Positions 47,454 to 58,865 of a DNA stretch of 64,000 nucleotides are shown in pieces. The notes beneath the pieces were generated by a model. The model had not been told where the DNA came from, did no database searches, and was given only the letters and a program-made list of their open reading frames with translations. The position numbers and the translations under genes are program-made. Position 1 is the first letter of the stretch; each line of letters begins with the position of its first letter. The DNA is taken from the NCBI GenBank assembly GCA_025617745.1, contig CM046859.1, positions 29,191,371 through 29,255,370 on the forward strand, in the 5' to 3' direction. This DNA comes from Heliocidaris erythrogramma. Taxonomy: Eukaryota; Echinodermata; Echinoidea; Camarodonta; Echinometridae.

Positions 47454-50400
47454 ACAAAATCTTGATTCATAATAGTCATAATTTATGACGTCTATTGACG
47501 TCTAAATATCATGCTGTGTACTTGTGTTCGCTATGAAGCCAATCGATCCAACAGGTAACACGAAGCAAGATTCTCAGTGCAATCATTTTCGGAACATTTT
47601 TTTTTCTCCAAACAATTACGTCTATAATTTCCCACTCAAGCAGATATAACGAGATTTTCAGTTAGAAGCGCTGAACGATTATCACTTTGCTTGAAAATTA
47701 TTTGCTCTTCCAATATTTTAGGGCAGAGTATAAACAACAGCTACCTTTTTTCTTTTAAAAGAAAGTATCTTTCCGATTGTTACTAGTTACAGTAATTGGA
47801 AGCCTTTTCCAAATATATAGATTTTGTCCACCTATATCATCATGAGCTCATTCATCCCACTTCCGATGTGAATGAATGTTTATAGAAATGTTCGCTCTAT
47901 CTAGTTCCATTTCAAACGCAGTATCCATCATGTCCCTAGACGATCATGACTCATGGGCTTCAGTGTTTCATTAAGACCCCAGTCACACATATTAGATCGA
48001 TACCAGACTGATACTAAACCGAACATGTATTATCACTTTGCCCCCAATGACCACGATTGGGTCGGGTTGGAGTCGATGTGGAGTCGGTTCGGTTCGGTGT
48101 GCCTAAGGCATCCCATGATCTCCCCAAGATCATTTCTGCGTAAATAAACAAAATTATCACGGGAACGAAGAACGTAATCCCTCGCCGACAGTTCCCTGCC
48201 ATCGTCGTTCAAAATTAAGAGTACATAAATATTTGGGAAGCACATTAACGGCTAATGATAATGTAAATCTTTCATATGGGCTGCAAAGTTGACAAGGCAT
48301 GAGGCGTAATGGTTGTAATATTTTTTTTTAATTTATATTGAAATTTTATGTAGTACTCTTTTCGCGAAAATATTGCGTGTAAAATTATTTGTGTGTGTGT
48401 GTGTTTGGTTTTCTATGTGCGTTGATTAAAATGATAATAGATAATGAAAATACTAGATTTTACCCGTCTTACCGAAAATACCAATTTATCAGCAGTATGT
48501 AACACATTCATGATTAAAAAAATTCCCATATAAACAAATATAAAGCCTTTTCTTGACTATTTTTTGTGAATTGTGTACTCAATGTGGCTTATCAGACGAG
48601 TCAAAATGATGCATTATAAAACTTAAGTGGATTGTTTTCAGATATACAATTCCATCATAATATTATGCTTCAAATCAAGTCTCTGTGACTAAGTCTGTGA
48701 TAGACTGACTAAAAACCATGTTGAGAATTTGATTTAATGATCATGAATGAAGCTGAAATTGAAAGATAAATGTTCTTCATTATAATCATCGACATATGGC
48801 CTTTCAATTAGCTTTGTAATTCATAACATATCAACAACAACAAAAAAGCTCTAAATTATGAAATTTGCCCATTCTTATTTCATTCCCTTTGATAATTGAC
48901 ATTATTACTGGCTATTAGCCTGTAAGAATGTGGATTTGTGTAATAATGTCAGACGAAATGTCTGCATAAATTCGATTATGTCAGTTTGCATTTGACAAAT
49001 CGATTAATAACGAAGCTAATAGGACGCAAAGAATTAATTTTTGAGTTTGTAAAGCTTTTCAAAGAGCGCAGGTCATAACCAGGAAATTATGATATAATGA
49101 TCTTGTCAAACAGTGTAGCGAAATTGCTTGCAGTCGGTCTCACCCCCTGCTCTCTCTCTCTCTCTCTCTCTCCCTCTTTCTTTCTCTCTCCCTCTTTCTT
49201 TATCCCTCGCTCTTTCTTTCTCGTACTCCCGTTCTTTCTCTTTGCCTCACCTACATTGCGATAATTGTCTCCTTTTTTTTATGTCTCTCTCTTTTACCTC
49301 TCTCGATCCCTCCCTTTATTCATGCCTCTCCCTCCCCCCCCCCCGGGGCTCTTCACCCCTTTTCCTATTTACCAGCCACAATGCTCCCCTTTATAATAAG
49401 ACTCATAATCTTCATTTTTTTTTCTATCCCCCATTCATCACTCTTACAACCGGGATGTAAATCATTCACGACATTATTCATGTTTAAAGAAGACATTAAT
49501 AAAAACATGGCTTTGTCATTTATCAATGAGAATCCGCTCTCAATGGCATTTGTCGTCGTAATATCTCTACCACAAACGAGCCTCATCTCCTTAGTCAGTA
49601 AGGACATTATCTGGGTGAAATAAACGCTAGAGAGATGCGATTAACATGTAACGTAGCTAAGGAGGACACTTGAACCCCCCCCCCCCCCCGGATCAAAATG
49701 ACAACTAGGTGAAGGAAAAATAAGAGAAAAGGAGTGGGAAGGGACAGTTTAAAAAAAAGACAAGGCAAAACGGCCCTATCCAACTTCCTTCGTCTTATAC
49801 GTCATCCATCGAGTAAGACCGGTGCCCGTTGTTCCCCGTGCCACCCCAACACCCACCACCCACCACCCCCTTCCTCCGCACGCCTTGGCTATATGCTACG
49901 CCACTTTGGGGTGTATAATTATGTACAACTAGCTTATACTTGTAAAGTTTGGAGATTAACACTTCTCTGTTACTTTATGTCATATCGACACAATAATTAT
50001 CTATAGACATTAAGTCATGGTATTTATAGGATCATAATCCATGGATTAGTGGGTAATTATACAAATGGAGAAATTTCCACATGAAAAAAATGATATTGAA
50101 ACGTTTAAAGTGTATTAAGCGTAATTTGAACCGATACATGTTTGTGCAAAACTTGTCTACATTCCACGAAATGGGTTCCAAAATATCAAAGAATTGATGA
50201 TTTTTTTATTTATTATTTTTATTTTTTTTTTTTTTTGGGGGGGGGGGGGGATAATACGTTAAAGATTCAGATGAAAGTGTAATGAGAGGGGAAGGACAAA
50301 ATGTGAAAGATGTCAAATATTTAGATATCATTCCGTTAATATATTTCCTTTTATCTTTGAAAGGTAATATTTTATTTGTATTTTTTATGAAAGCAAGACA

Positions 50401-53400
50401 ATGTGAAAGAAAGACCGATCAATTAAAAGAGGTAACTGTAATCCGCGGCATTCAAAAATATAAATTAGAATAAAAATAAAAATTGTTATTCAATGCCTTT
50501 ACCGCCAATGTAGAATTGCTCAGTGGTCTTCGAAACGGGGTATCATGACCAAGCCAAGGGACTTTGCCCTGGCGTAAGATATATCAGTTATTTTTTCAAT
50601 CAACGCGTCCATCTGATAAGAAAAACACACACAATACTTTTAATATGCAGTCAAACACTATTCAAGAAAAATGCACTGCAGAAATGGCTTAAATTGTATC
50701 TCACTCAAATTTTATTTCTCAGGAACATATAATTCGAGACACGTCTTAAAATTCACCGCAGTAAACATAACTACCTTGGAGGAATTGGCTTTTTAAAAGG
50801 TAGGTTGAAAAGGGCTTTATACCACTTATACCTCACGGATGCAAGGCCTTGAAAATCTACTTTCATACAAAAATGCTTGCTCTTTGGTACACTAAACACC
50901 ATATTGTCTGTGGCTAATTAGGAACACGCTTCGGGCAAGCTGGCGGAAGTTTGTACAGTATATATTTCTTTAAGACTCTGAGAATCAGAAGGACATTAAT
51001 TCAGTGTTAATGCCCTTTTGGCTCACATCACGTTGGTTTTCAAAGTTCCGTCATGTATCGTGCTGGAGCATTGGAGATTAGAATCGGGAGGTAGGAGTGA
51101 GAGGAATAGTGCGAGATAGAGAGACAGAGAGACAGAGAGACGGAGAGAGAGAGACAGAGATCGGCCAGAGGAGGGGGGGGGGGAGAGATAGTGGAAAGGG
51201 GTAAAAGGAAAGAGACATAGAGCAGTGGAATAATGTCTTTATTATACATAAAGTATATATTAAATGTATCGAGAAAAACCATGGGATGACATAAATTCAA
51301 ATAGAGTAACTTCCTTTATACTAATAATCGAATAATTCTGCAGTTTAATGACATTGGGTGCATCCCTAAAAGAGCGCTGACATTACATTGTAGAAGTCAA
51401 CCTGGGTAATACGGCATTGTACATCATACCACATATTACCAGACAGATAAGGTCAAACTAGGTGAAGTCAAATTAAATGGCAAGTTGCTGAGAGAGAAAG
51501 TGGAAAATCAGAGAAGCCAATTCGTGTAAGTTTGAACGAAATCGACCAAGCAATAAGAAAATTATGAATTTTTGAAAGTTGTAATCACTATACATATGGG
51601 AATTTCAAATTGGCCGAATATCATTGTGATGTAGTGGCGGACAACTCCCCCATTTGCTCCAACACACAAAATGACTAAAATATAATTTTTTTCAAAATGT
51701 TATTTTGAGTACTGCCCCGAGGGTAAAGGCGCTTCGGTAAAACTGCAATTTAATGATAATTATTTCTGTGTACGAGAAACGGGGGAGTTGACCGCCAGTA
51801 TGTAAGTCGACTCACCAAATTTCCAATTTGAGATTCGCATATATTATTATGTAGTGATCTCATTTTTCAAACATCCATTATTTCTTGTCCGATTTGTTTC
51901 AAACTTTCACCGTCCTGTTTTTCTTATTTTTCTGCTTTCACACAAATCATTTATTACCAATATTGGTTGCCGTAAAAGTAGAACTCAAGAAAATCACAAA
52001 TATGGCAATTAATGTATCACTAGAAATTGGAAGCTTACAGATGGCAATCGTATAAGTTTTATGTCAACTGCGTATATGATGATTATGAAAACAACATAAA
52101 TAAAAGCTCTTCTCAGCATGTGAATATCCGAGGATTCGCCAGAATATAGCGAGTTTTGATGTCGTCATACGAGGATCGATCCTGCTTAAGCAGACGACGT
52201 CTATAATGAATGAACGTAATTGCAATGCATTTATTTATCAAATTATAAGAGTTTGGTACATTTTAAATGCCTTATTTCACACATTCGAAAGGGAAAGTGA
52301 ACTGATTCTGATAACTAAAACGTTTGATTGTAAATACACAGGAGAAGGGTCAATGATAATGAATAAAACCCATTTTCAAATTGAAAGCCCTGCGAATAAT
52401 AGCTGGATGTATTCGTTCCCTCTTGAAACGCCGAACATGCCGCGGTGCAAGCAGCTGAAAATACAATGCGTCTTCTTATTTGTTTACAGTGACTGATTCC
52501 TTATTTTTTTAACGCTGCATTTTTCATCAAAATAATATACACGAAGTTAAGAGTGAGGCAACAGACTAAATTAAGACTGACGCTAGTCAAGTAAGAGAAA
52601 TAAGTGAAGAGGAGATGACAAAACAGGCACTGAAAAAATGTGTATAATGTTATGGGACATCGTCTGCTTAGACAGGACTCGCCCCTCTTGTGTCGTATCT
52701 CAGCAGCGTTAAGGAGCTTTTAGTGCTATTCGGGGGTGTATTTTACGTTTTATAATTGATAATAATCATTAATTAAATGTTTCAGCTTTAATTTGGATAA
52801 GCTTGTTTAATTTATGCATCTATGCAATAATAAGTATTAGCCATATTTAAAATCATCAGTGTTTGACTTTAAGTAAGATGTTGTCTTGTGGCATTAACAT
52901 GTTTGCATGATGTCTTAGGGCTTTAATCAACACTATTACGTTTTGTATTTTAACAAAGATTTGTGCAATTATGACTGAAATAAAGTCTGGCAGAAAACAG
53001 TGAAAAGTAATTGCATTTTATTAAGATGGCGACTTTCAGAGTAGAACCGGCTGCAAGGAAAGAGAAAATACGTCCACACAATGTAAATGGACAAACAAAT
53101 AGATAGACTTTAGATAAGATGTGGAACGAATGTCGTAAAACGAAAATACAATTTCATTCTGTTGCTATGGTTTCTAAGTGGTTTTCCTTGTTTTACACAA
53201 TTTACAAAGGGGCCTATGCTCTCTCTCTCTCTCTCTTTCAAAATGTACCTGAGTTAGTTATTAGTATAATGTGATTTTGATTATTCGAAGCGCTTGTTTG
53301 AAAAGATAAAGTTGTCACACGCGCTTTCATGAAATGAAATAGAAACGAAAATAGTTTGGAGTACTCTTTCAGGAAGAGCCTTCGACTCTTACTTCGAGGT

Positions 53401-53576
53401 TTGCTAATTTGCTCGAGTTCAGGAGTTGAGGTTATTTCTGAATCAAGAAGAAATCAATATCGAGTCTTGACGAAACAGGGGAAATTCAGTTTTGGCTTTC
53501 CTTGTTCACGTCGCGCGATGTGTGACAAGTTAGAGATCTAGTAGAGAATAGCGTTAGGTATCTAAACCTGCGAAAT
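47454..53576. other. AT-rich non-coding stretch
   Basis: No gene is supported. It contains a solitary CAGTCATACCGAC-family end at 47976, (GT)n at 48391, CT-rich sequence at 49148-49260, poly-C at 49675-49689, poly-G at 50237-50250 and 51173-51183, GA-rich sequence at 51110-51165 and a CT tract at 53219-53237. Confidence 0.5.
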
Positions 53577-54030
53577 GTAACAGTTTGTTCGGATCTGGTG
53601 GAATGAAAGTTCCGTAGAACAGAATGTTTGTTTCCTTCTCTCATTTTCATGATCTAACTATAGTTTTAGAAAATGATTGTAAATAGTTATCCCATATATC
53701 AGTACGTAACAGCTTGATCGGATTTGTAAATTCTGTTGAACAGTATTCATATTTCCTTACTCACATGAGCAATATATCATAAGAAACTAGAGAAAGAAGA
53801 GAAAGAAAAGTGTAATTAATATATATCCTTCAGATATAACTGCTTCCTCACTGATGAATGATTGTGAATTCCTTTTATCTGTACTCTGAAAATATTTCCT
53901 TGAGTACATGCGTGATATATATATATAACAAACTAGGGAGAGAGAGAGAGAGAGCAGAGAATGATTATAGATATGTTATCCTAGTAACGGCTTGTTCCGA
54001 TGTATTCCTTTGAAGAAGATTGTAATATCC
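53577..54030 (+). repeat. degenerate tandem array, ~130-150-bp unit, about 3.3 copies
   Basis: Units start at 53577 (GTAACAGTTTGTTCGG), 53706 (GTAACAGCTTGATCGG), 53836 (ATAACTGCTTCCTCA) and 53984 (GTAACGGCTTGTTCCG). Each continues with GATTTGTGAATTC-like, ATTTCCTT and AACTAG-GAGA segments. The third unit is longer because its (GA)n has expanded. Copies have diverged considerably, so the array is old. Confidence 0.65.
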
Positions 54031-54660
54031 TGAATATTGATTGCGGCGGATAATACGTCTAAAAGGTTTTAGCGGGAATGGAAGCAAGACAACCGTGGTT
54101 CGGATGAATTGTTTTGGTTACTCTACATGGCTTGAATTGTCATGCTAGTTTCAAACTTATTTTCAGTTTCTTCAAATGTTTCTCCGTTTCCTGGAATGCC
54201 TGCATGGTCGTTTTTACCGGTTGCAACCGATCTTCTTTTTGTGAAATATTCGAAACTGAAACATTCCTCAAGGAAAGAAAAGAGCAGAATATAGGCTATA
54301 TTAAAAAATGACAGATGCTCAAATATAAATCAATATGCAGAGCGACAATATGAATTAAGGTGTGATCATTCTTCGTGACATTTTATATAAGTTTTACGGC
54401 GCTGGTTTACAATTACATTTTTCTTACCTGATTGAAAGGATGATATAAAGCCGCAAGTTTTGGAGAACGAAGCAGACTTTTACTTCCTGCATGAGCGCTC
54501 TTTTCTTGATACCCCGTCCCCTCCAGTTATAAGTAAGCCTCCCTTTTTGGAATATATATGTACATCTAAGTATAAAAATTGCCACTTGAAGTAAGTGACA
54601 TATCGCTAACTTGACATGCAGAAGAGCTAAATGACCAGACTGTTGAATAGAAGTCATAAC
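54031..54660. other. non-coding stretch, nothing recognised
   Basis: Short frames only. It leads into the SINE. Confidence 0.45.
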
Positions 54661-54780
54661 GGAGGCGCGATGGCTCAGTGGTAGAAGCAGTGGTCTCGTA
54701 ACTGGGGGACCCGCATTCGAAACCAAGTGGATGCGCTAGTGCTCTTTGGAAAGGCATTAATCCTCATTAATCCTCATACA
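54661..54780 (+). mobile_element. tRNA-derived SINE (tRNA-like head)
   Basis: GGAGGCGCGATGGCTCAGTG opens a tRNA-like region. The A box is TGGCTCAGTGG at 54671-54681. The anticodon arm reads GGTCTCGTAACTGG, with a CGT anticodon position as in tRNA-Thr. The B box is ATTCGAAAC at 54715-54723, one base off consensus. The acceptor stem does not close well, and a non-tRNA tail with repeated TTAATCCTCA follows, so this is a SINE and not a working tRNA gene. Confidence 0.8.
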
Positions 54781-54800
54781 AGCACACACATGCTTTCTTA

Positions 54801-54975
54801 TGGGGTGTTGCAAGAAAGTTGCGATTGATTGCAAGTTGCAACTGATCGGTACTGACCAATCAAAATCATTGTTGCAAGCGCATCTTCTTGAATGGGCAGA
54901 CCCTGAACCATTCAGAATGGATGTTCTAATTTGCTTTACAATGTGCAATCGATTGCAACTTTCTTGCAACACCCC
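54801..54975. mobile_element. GGGGTGTTGCAAG-family MITE, intact copy
   Basis: 175 bp, from TGGGGTGTTGCAAGAAAGTT to ACTTTCTTGCAACACCCCA. Inner TTGCGATTGATTGCAA and TGCAATCGATTGCAA extend the arms to about 35 bp. Same family as 34953-35332. It sits 20 bp after the SINE. Confidence 0.9.
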
Positions 54976-56236
54976 ATTAGTCAGGTAAAATAAACCATCA
55001 AACCTTTTTTTTTCAAACCTTTTCAAGATTATTATAACAAGACAGTTATTAAGTTCGGGTCTTAAAGCTGGAGAGTCAGTAACCTTTCCAACGACTTGGT
55101 TCTGTTTCATTTCCCCCCTTTCTGGTCATGCTGGTATATGCGATTGGGGAAAAAACCCGTCAAAGGCCATGCAGGAAGTGAACCTACTTGAATATTATTG
55201 ATTCACTTGACATTGAAAGCAATCACAAACCGAATGCTCCGGTGGCGGGAAAACGTGTAAAAGATTTAATTAGAAATGCGGAAGCTTTGGCTTACATTTA
55301 TATTGCTTTGATTTGCAATTGTAATGTAATAAAGCATCAGGACCATAAGCTTAAACAAGACGAAGGACAGGAGCGAGACTCTGTACAATGTCCTATGAAT
55401 GTGAATTTTAACGGCTTTTTAATCTTGTAAATGTGTGAAGGACATCCTCGGTCCTTTTCTCTCTATGTCGTTGTCTGGCTGGGGATGATGGAGGGACATT
55501 CACCTTATTTACCTATGAAGTTGCAATGCATGTTGGCCGTACAAACGATCGGGTTTAATTGCTTTTCGGTATACTTGGAACAACGGCAACTTGGAAGGCA
55601 CGCGGATGCATCTGCGCGGTTGTATACGACACCTTCTGCTGCCACAATTGCCTCACGTTGATTTCCTGAACTAACAGACATATAATCTACAACCCTGGAA
55701 TAAACATTATACCTAACCCAACCCTAACCCTAACCTAACCTAAAACGCAACCCTAACTCTCACCCTATATCTTTGAGGAAAAAAAAAGGAAAAAATAATT
55801 GTCGCTGGAGCATAAGTCGGAGCACCTTCTGCGCGGATATAATCCAAACCACAAGGTTGTGATTCCCATACACTGCATCCGAGACAAAAAAATGAAACCC
55901 TGGAACAAAGGGTTATTGTCACCAAACTTTTTTCTCTATGACTATTATATAATCATCTATTTTCCATTAAAAAGAAATAACTGCACCCATCCGTCTTACC
56001 GATTCCCATCGTTTTGAAAATGACATCATGATGTAAAACATGCAGCCAAGATAGATCTTGGCAAATCCTTGAAAACGTTAGGATCACATGCGAACAGGCA
56101 TGCCCTGAATGAAACTTAAACTTGAAAACTAAAAAAGATGATAATTTTTAAGAGGTTTTGTTTTGTTTTGTTTGTAATGAGAGCAAGGGTAGTACCCTCA
56201 TCATGAAAGAAAGGATCAATAGAAGATAAGAGAGTT
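54976..56236. other. non-coding stretch with a telomere-like patch
   Basis: No gene is supported. The telomere-like repeats at 55711-55766 are listed separately. Confidence 0.45.
55711..55766 (+). repeat. short interstitial telomere-like repeat (CCCTAA/CCTAA)
   Basis: ACCTAACCCAACCCTAACCC and further CTAACCTAACC, GCAACCCTAACTC units run for about 55 bp on the plus strand. The echinoderm telomere repeat is TTAGGG; here the complementary strand is seen, with degenerate units. Confidence 0.7.
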
Positions 56237-56457
56237 TTAATTCAACACCATCTCGGGTTCTTTATAATTATGCCCACACCAGAAGTGTTAGAACACCACC
56301 AGTATCGAATTAAACTGATTTAGCATAACGTTGCAATACCAAAAAAGTGTTGTAACAATACCAAAATGGACACGGAAACGATGAAATCAAATCAGTTGAA
56401 TTCGATACGGGTGTTGTTCTAACACTTATCTGGCGTAGATGGATGGTGTTGAATTAA
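56237..56457. mobile_element. foldback element, TTAATTCAACACC ends
   Basis: TTAATTCAACACCATC at 56237 is mirrored by GATGGTGTTGAATTAA ending 56457. Inner AGTGTTAGAACA and TATCGAATT(A/C)AACTGATTT are also mirrored, so each arm is about 95 bp. TTAA at both ends could be a target duplication. Non-coding. Confidence 0.8.
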
Positions 56458-58286
56458 TACCCTGAGTTTTGCAGTGCACATCATACTGTAATCCTTGTTG
56501 AAATTGACAGATTTATCCATTACAATAGTGTCTCCTCTCTCTTGGAAAAAGAAACTTTGATTTGACTTAATTTGATGTAATTTCCTGACCTAAAGAGAAA
56601 AGACCGGACTACTGGCCAACATGAACAACGACCAGCTAAGATGGCGTTTGAGGAAGATTTTCAAGAAGTTCCGCCATTGATCTTGAGGATGAGTAGCCAG
56701 AGCATAACTGATGGGTCAATCGATTTCTTTTTGCCCATCAACCCGATGAAAAGGATGGGATTACATCGTAATTAGGATGACAAACGAGATTTCAAGTACA
56801 TGGGACTTCATAACATTATTACTAGTAAGTCGGTCATATTTTGGCCCAATCTCTTCCAAGAATTAGCCCCAGAAGAGCCATTTCATCTCTAAATGGTTCA
56901 AACAAATTGAAAATTGACGACCATTCGGCCATCTTACCAATCTAATTCACTCAAAATTCACACCAAGGGTCATTTTACTAATAAATAGTTTTGTTTTTTT
57001 TAAATCCGCTTTGAAACAGTGATAGTTAACCTTAAACACACCTAATACGCCCCCCCCCCCCTCCTTAGAGCCTTTTTCTAGATTAAAGTTTCAAACATAA
57101 TAAGAATGAAAGTAATTTTCTTTTCAAAGGCAATATATCACGAAGGCTGGGTCTTTTTTAACTTTTACGGTAACTTAAAGACCTATCTAATAACATTAAT
57201 GACTATTATTATAAGAAAATTTTGGATTCGTGGAGCGAACACTATATCTTAGTATATAAACAGATGGTTTGAATCACTGATTCTGTGATATTATCTACAC
57301 TACCGACTACACTGATATCCCGTTACACATTAATGGTTGAAAATGGATCTAGCTTCTTTCCGAACAGAGCTCCTCACTTATAGGAAGAAAGGATGACTCT
57401 ATCGCTGTTGCTTTTCCTAAATGTGCATTTCCTGTCATTACATTGATGAATGGTTTCAGAGAGCTATTAGCATAATGAGTGCTCATATTAAGGTGTGACA
57501 AATTATATACCGTTTCGTCATTAAATTTATATTCTCGTTAAATCTCTGTATAACTTTAATCCACATTTCACATCTCTCCCTGTTGAGGAATTAGTTCTTG
57601 TTTTATGGGCAGATCCCTGTTCAATGTCTGTATGTCTATTTTATGTTCTGTACACCCCTCCCTTCCCTCTCTATCTCTCTCTCCTCTTCTTCACCTCTCT
57701 CTCTCTCTTTTTCTCTCTCTTTCTCTTTCTTTCTATCTGCATTCTGAATCTCATGTCTTCCCAGTCTTTGACTTTGACTCAGTCACATTTTATTCTTATC
57801 TTAAAGATTATTTAAATATCCACTACTTTTTATATTACATTCACATTCATCACAGGAATAGCAAACGGTTTATTACCATAAACGATCTCTTTATTGCATC
57901 CGTATTTTTTCATATTGCAGTTCCAACAATATTATCATTATTAAACATGATTGGACAGCTCCAACAAATATCAATGGTCAGGTTGGTTGATATCTGTGTG
58001 AATGCGATTTGGGTTCAACGTCACAAATCAATATGGTCAAATAATATGTGGTTTTATTTTTGCCAAGATAAGGGTCGATAAATCAAAACCCAAAGTGAGC
58101 AAACTGCAGGCCGAAGTCAGGTGAAACCTGCCGGCATGAAACCAACTGGTTCAGGCTTGACCCCTTTGGTACGATAGTACGATCGACGTAATCGCTCGCT
58201 CTCGTCGGTATGACTGGGGTGTAATGAATTTAATTGATGGATGTTAACCATGCCCCTGATCGGAAACAAATTTACACAGACACAAT
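56458..58286. other. non-coding stretch with CT-rich sequence
   Basis: A poly-C tract lies at 57050-57061. A CT-rich stretch at 57655-57735 makes the longest frame here (57605-58081), which I do not accept as a gene. A solitary CAGTCATACCGAC-family end lies at 58206-58222. Confidence 0.5.
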
Positions 58287-58857
58287 CAGTGGCGTATCTA
58301 GGGATTATAGCCCTCAGGACAAACAATGAAGTTGCGTCCCCCCAAACTTATTTAAGTTATTGTACGAAGTTCGAATTTTGTACATTGATAAACGGTTTTC
58401 TACTCACTCACTTCTAAAATTGGAAGCAAAATTAACGAAAACCCTTGAGAAGTAGTCTAGAAATTCAGCAAGGCGACCGAAAGTTGGGATTTCATTCAAA
58501 TGTTGAACCTTTGCAAATGCTATTTTATACACTTTATGATATATTGCGGGTGCAATATTTCTAGCAAGATTCAAATGAAACTTAACTTACATGATAACGA
58601 GCAAAACAACGACAATTACATCTTTATTTTTCAAATGTTGAACCCTTTAAGCTATTTAAGAACTATATACGGGGGACGCAAAATTATGAGATCCATAAGG
58701 AAATAATTATGTGAGGGAGCAAAGCGACCGAGCTTTGGAAAATGTTCGCATTCCCAACCCTCAAAAACCCCCTATTTCCTTTCCCTTGCGTTTTTTGCGC
58801 CCCTTCCAAGTGCCACCCGGGGCACGTGCACCCCCCCCCCCCCTAGATACGCCACTG
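58287..58857. mobile_element. hAT-like non-autonomous element with 8-bp target duplication
   Basis: 571 bp. The ends are CAGTGGCGTATCTAGGG and CCCTAGATACGCCACTG, a 17-bp perfect inverted repeat. The flanks GACACAAT (58279-58286) and GACATAAT (58858-58865) match at 7 of 8. A 13-nt poly-C tract lies directly inside the right end. No transposase frame. It shares end sequence with 39737-40006. Confidence 0.9.
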
Positions 58858-58865
58858 GACATAAT

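Noticed and set aside
54661-54735. Functional tRNA gene
   Set aside because: A and B boxes are present, but the acceptor stem pairs poorly, the B box departs from consensus and a SINE tail follows.
57605-58081. 158-residue frame on the plus strand
   Set aside because: The first third is a translation of a CT-rich tract (Ser-Leu-Phe runs); the rest has no recognisable motif and lies in AT-rich DNA.
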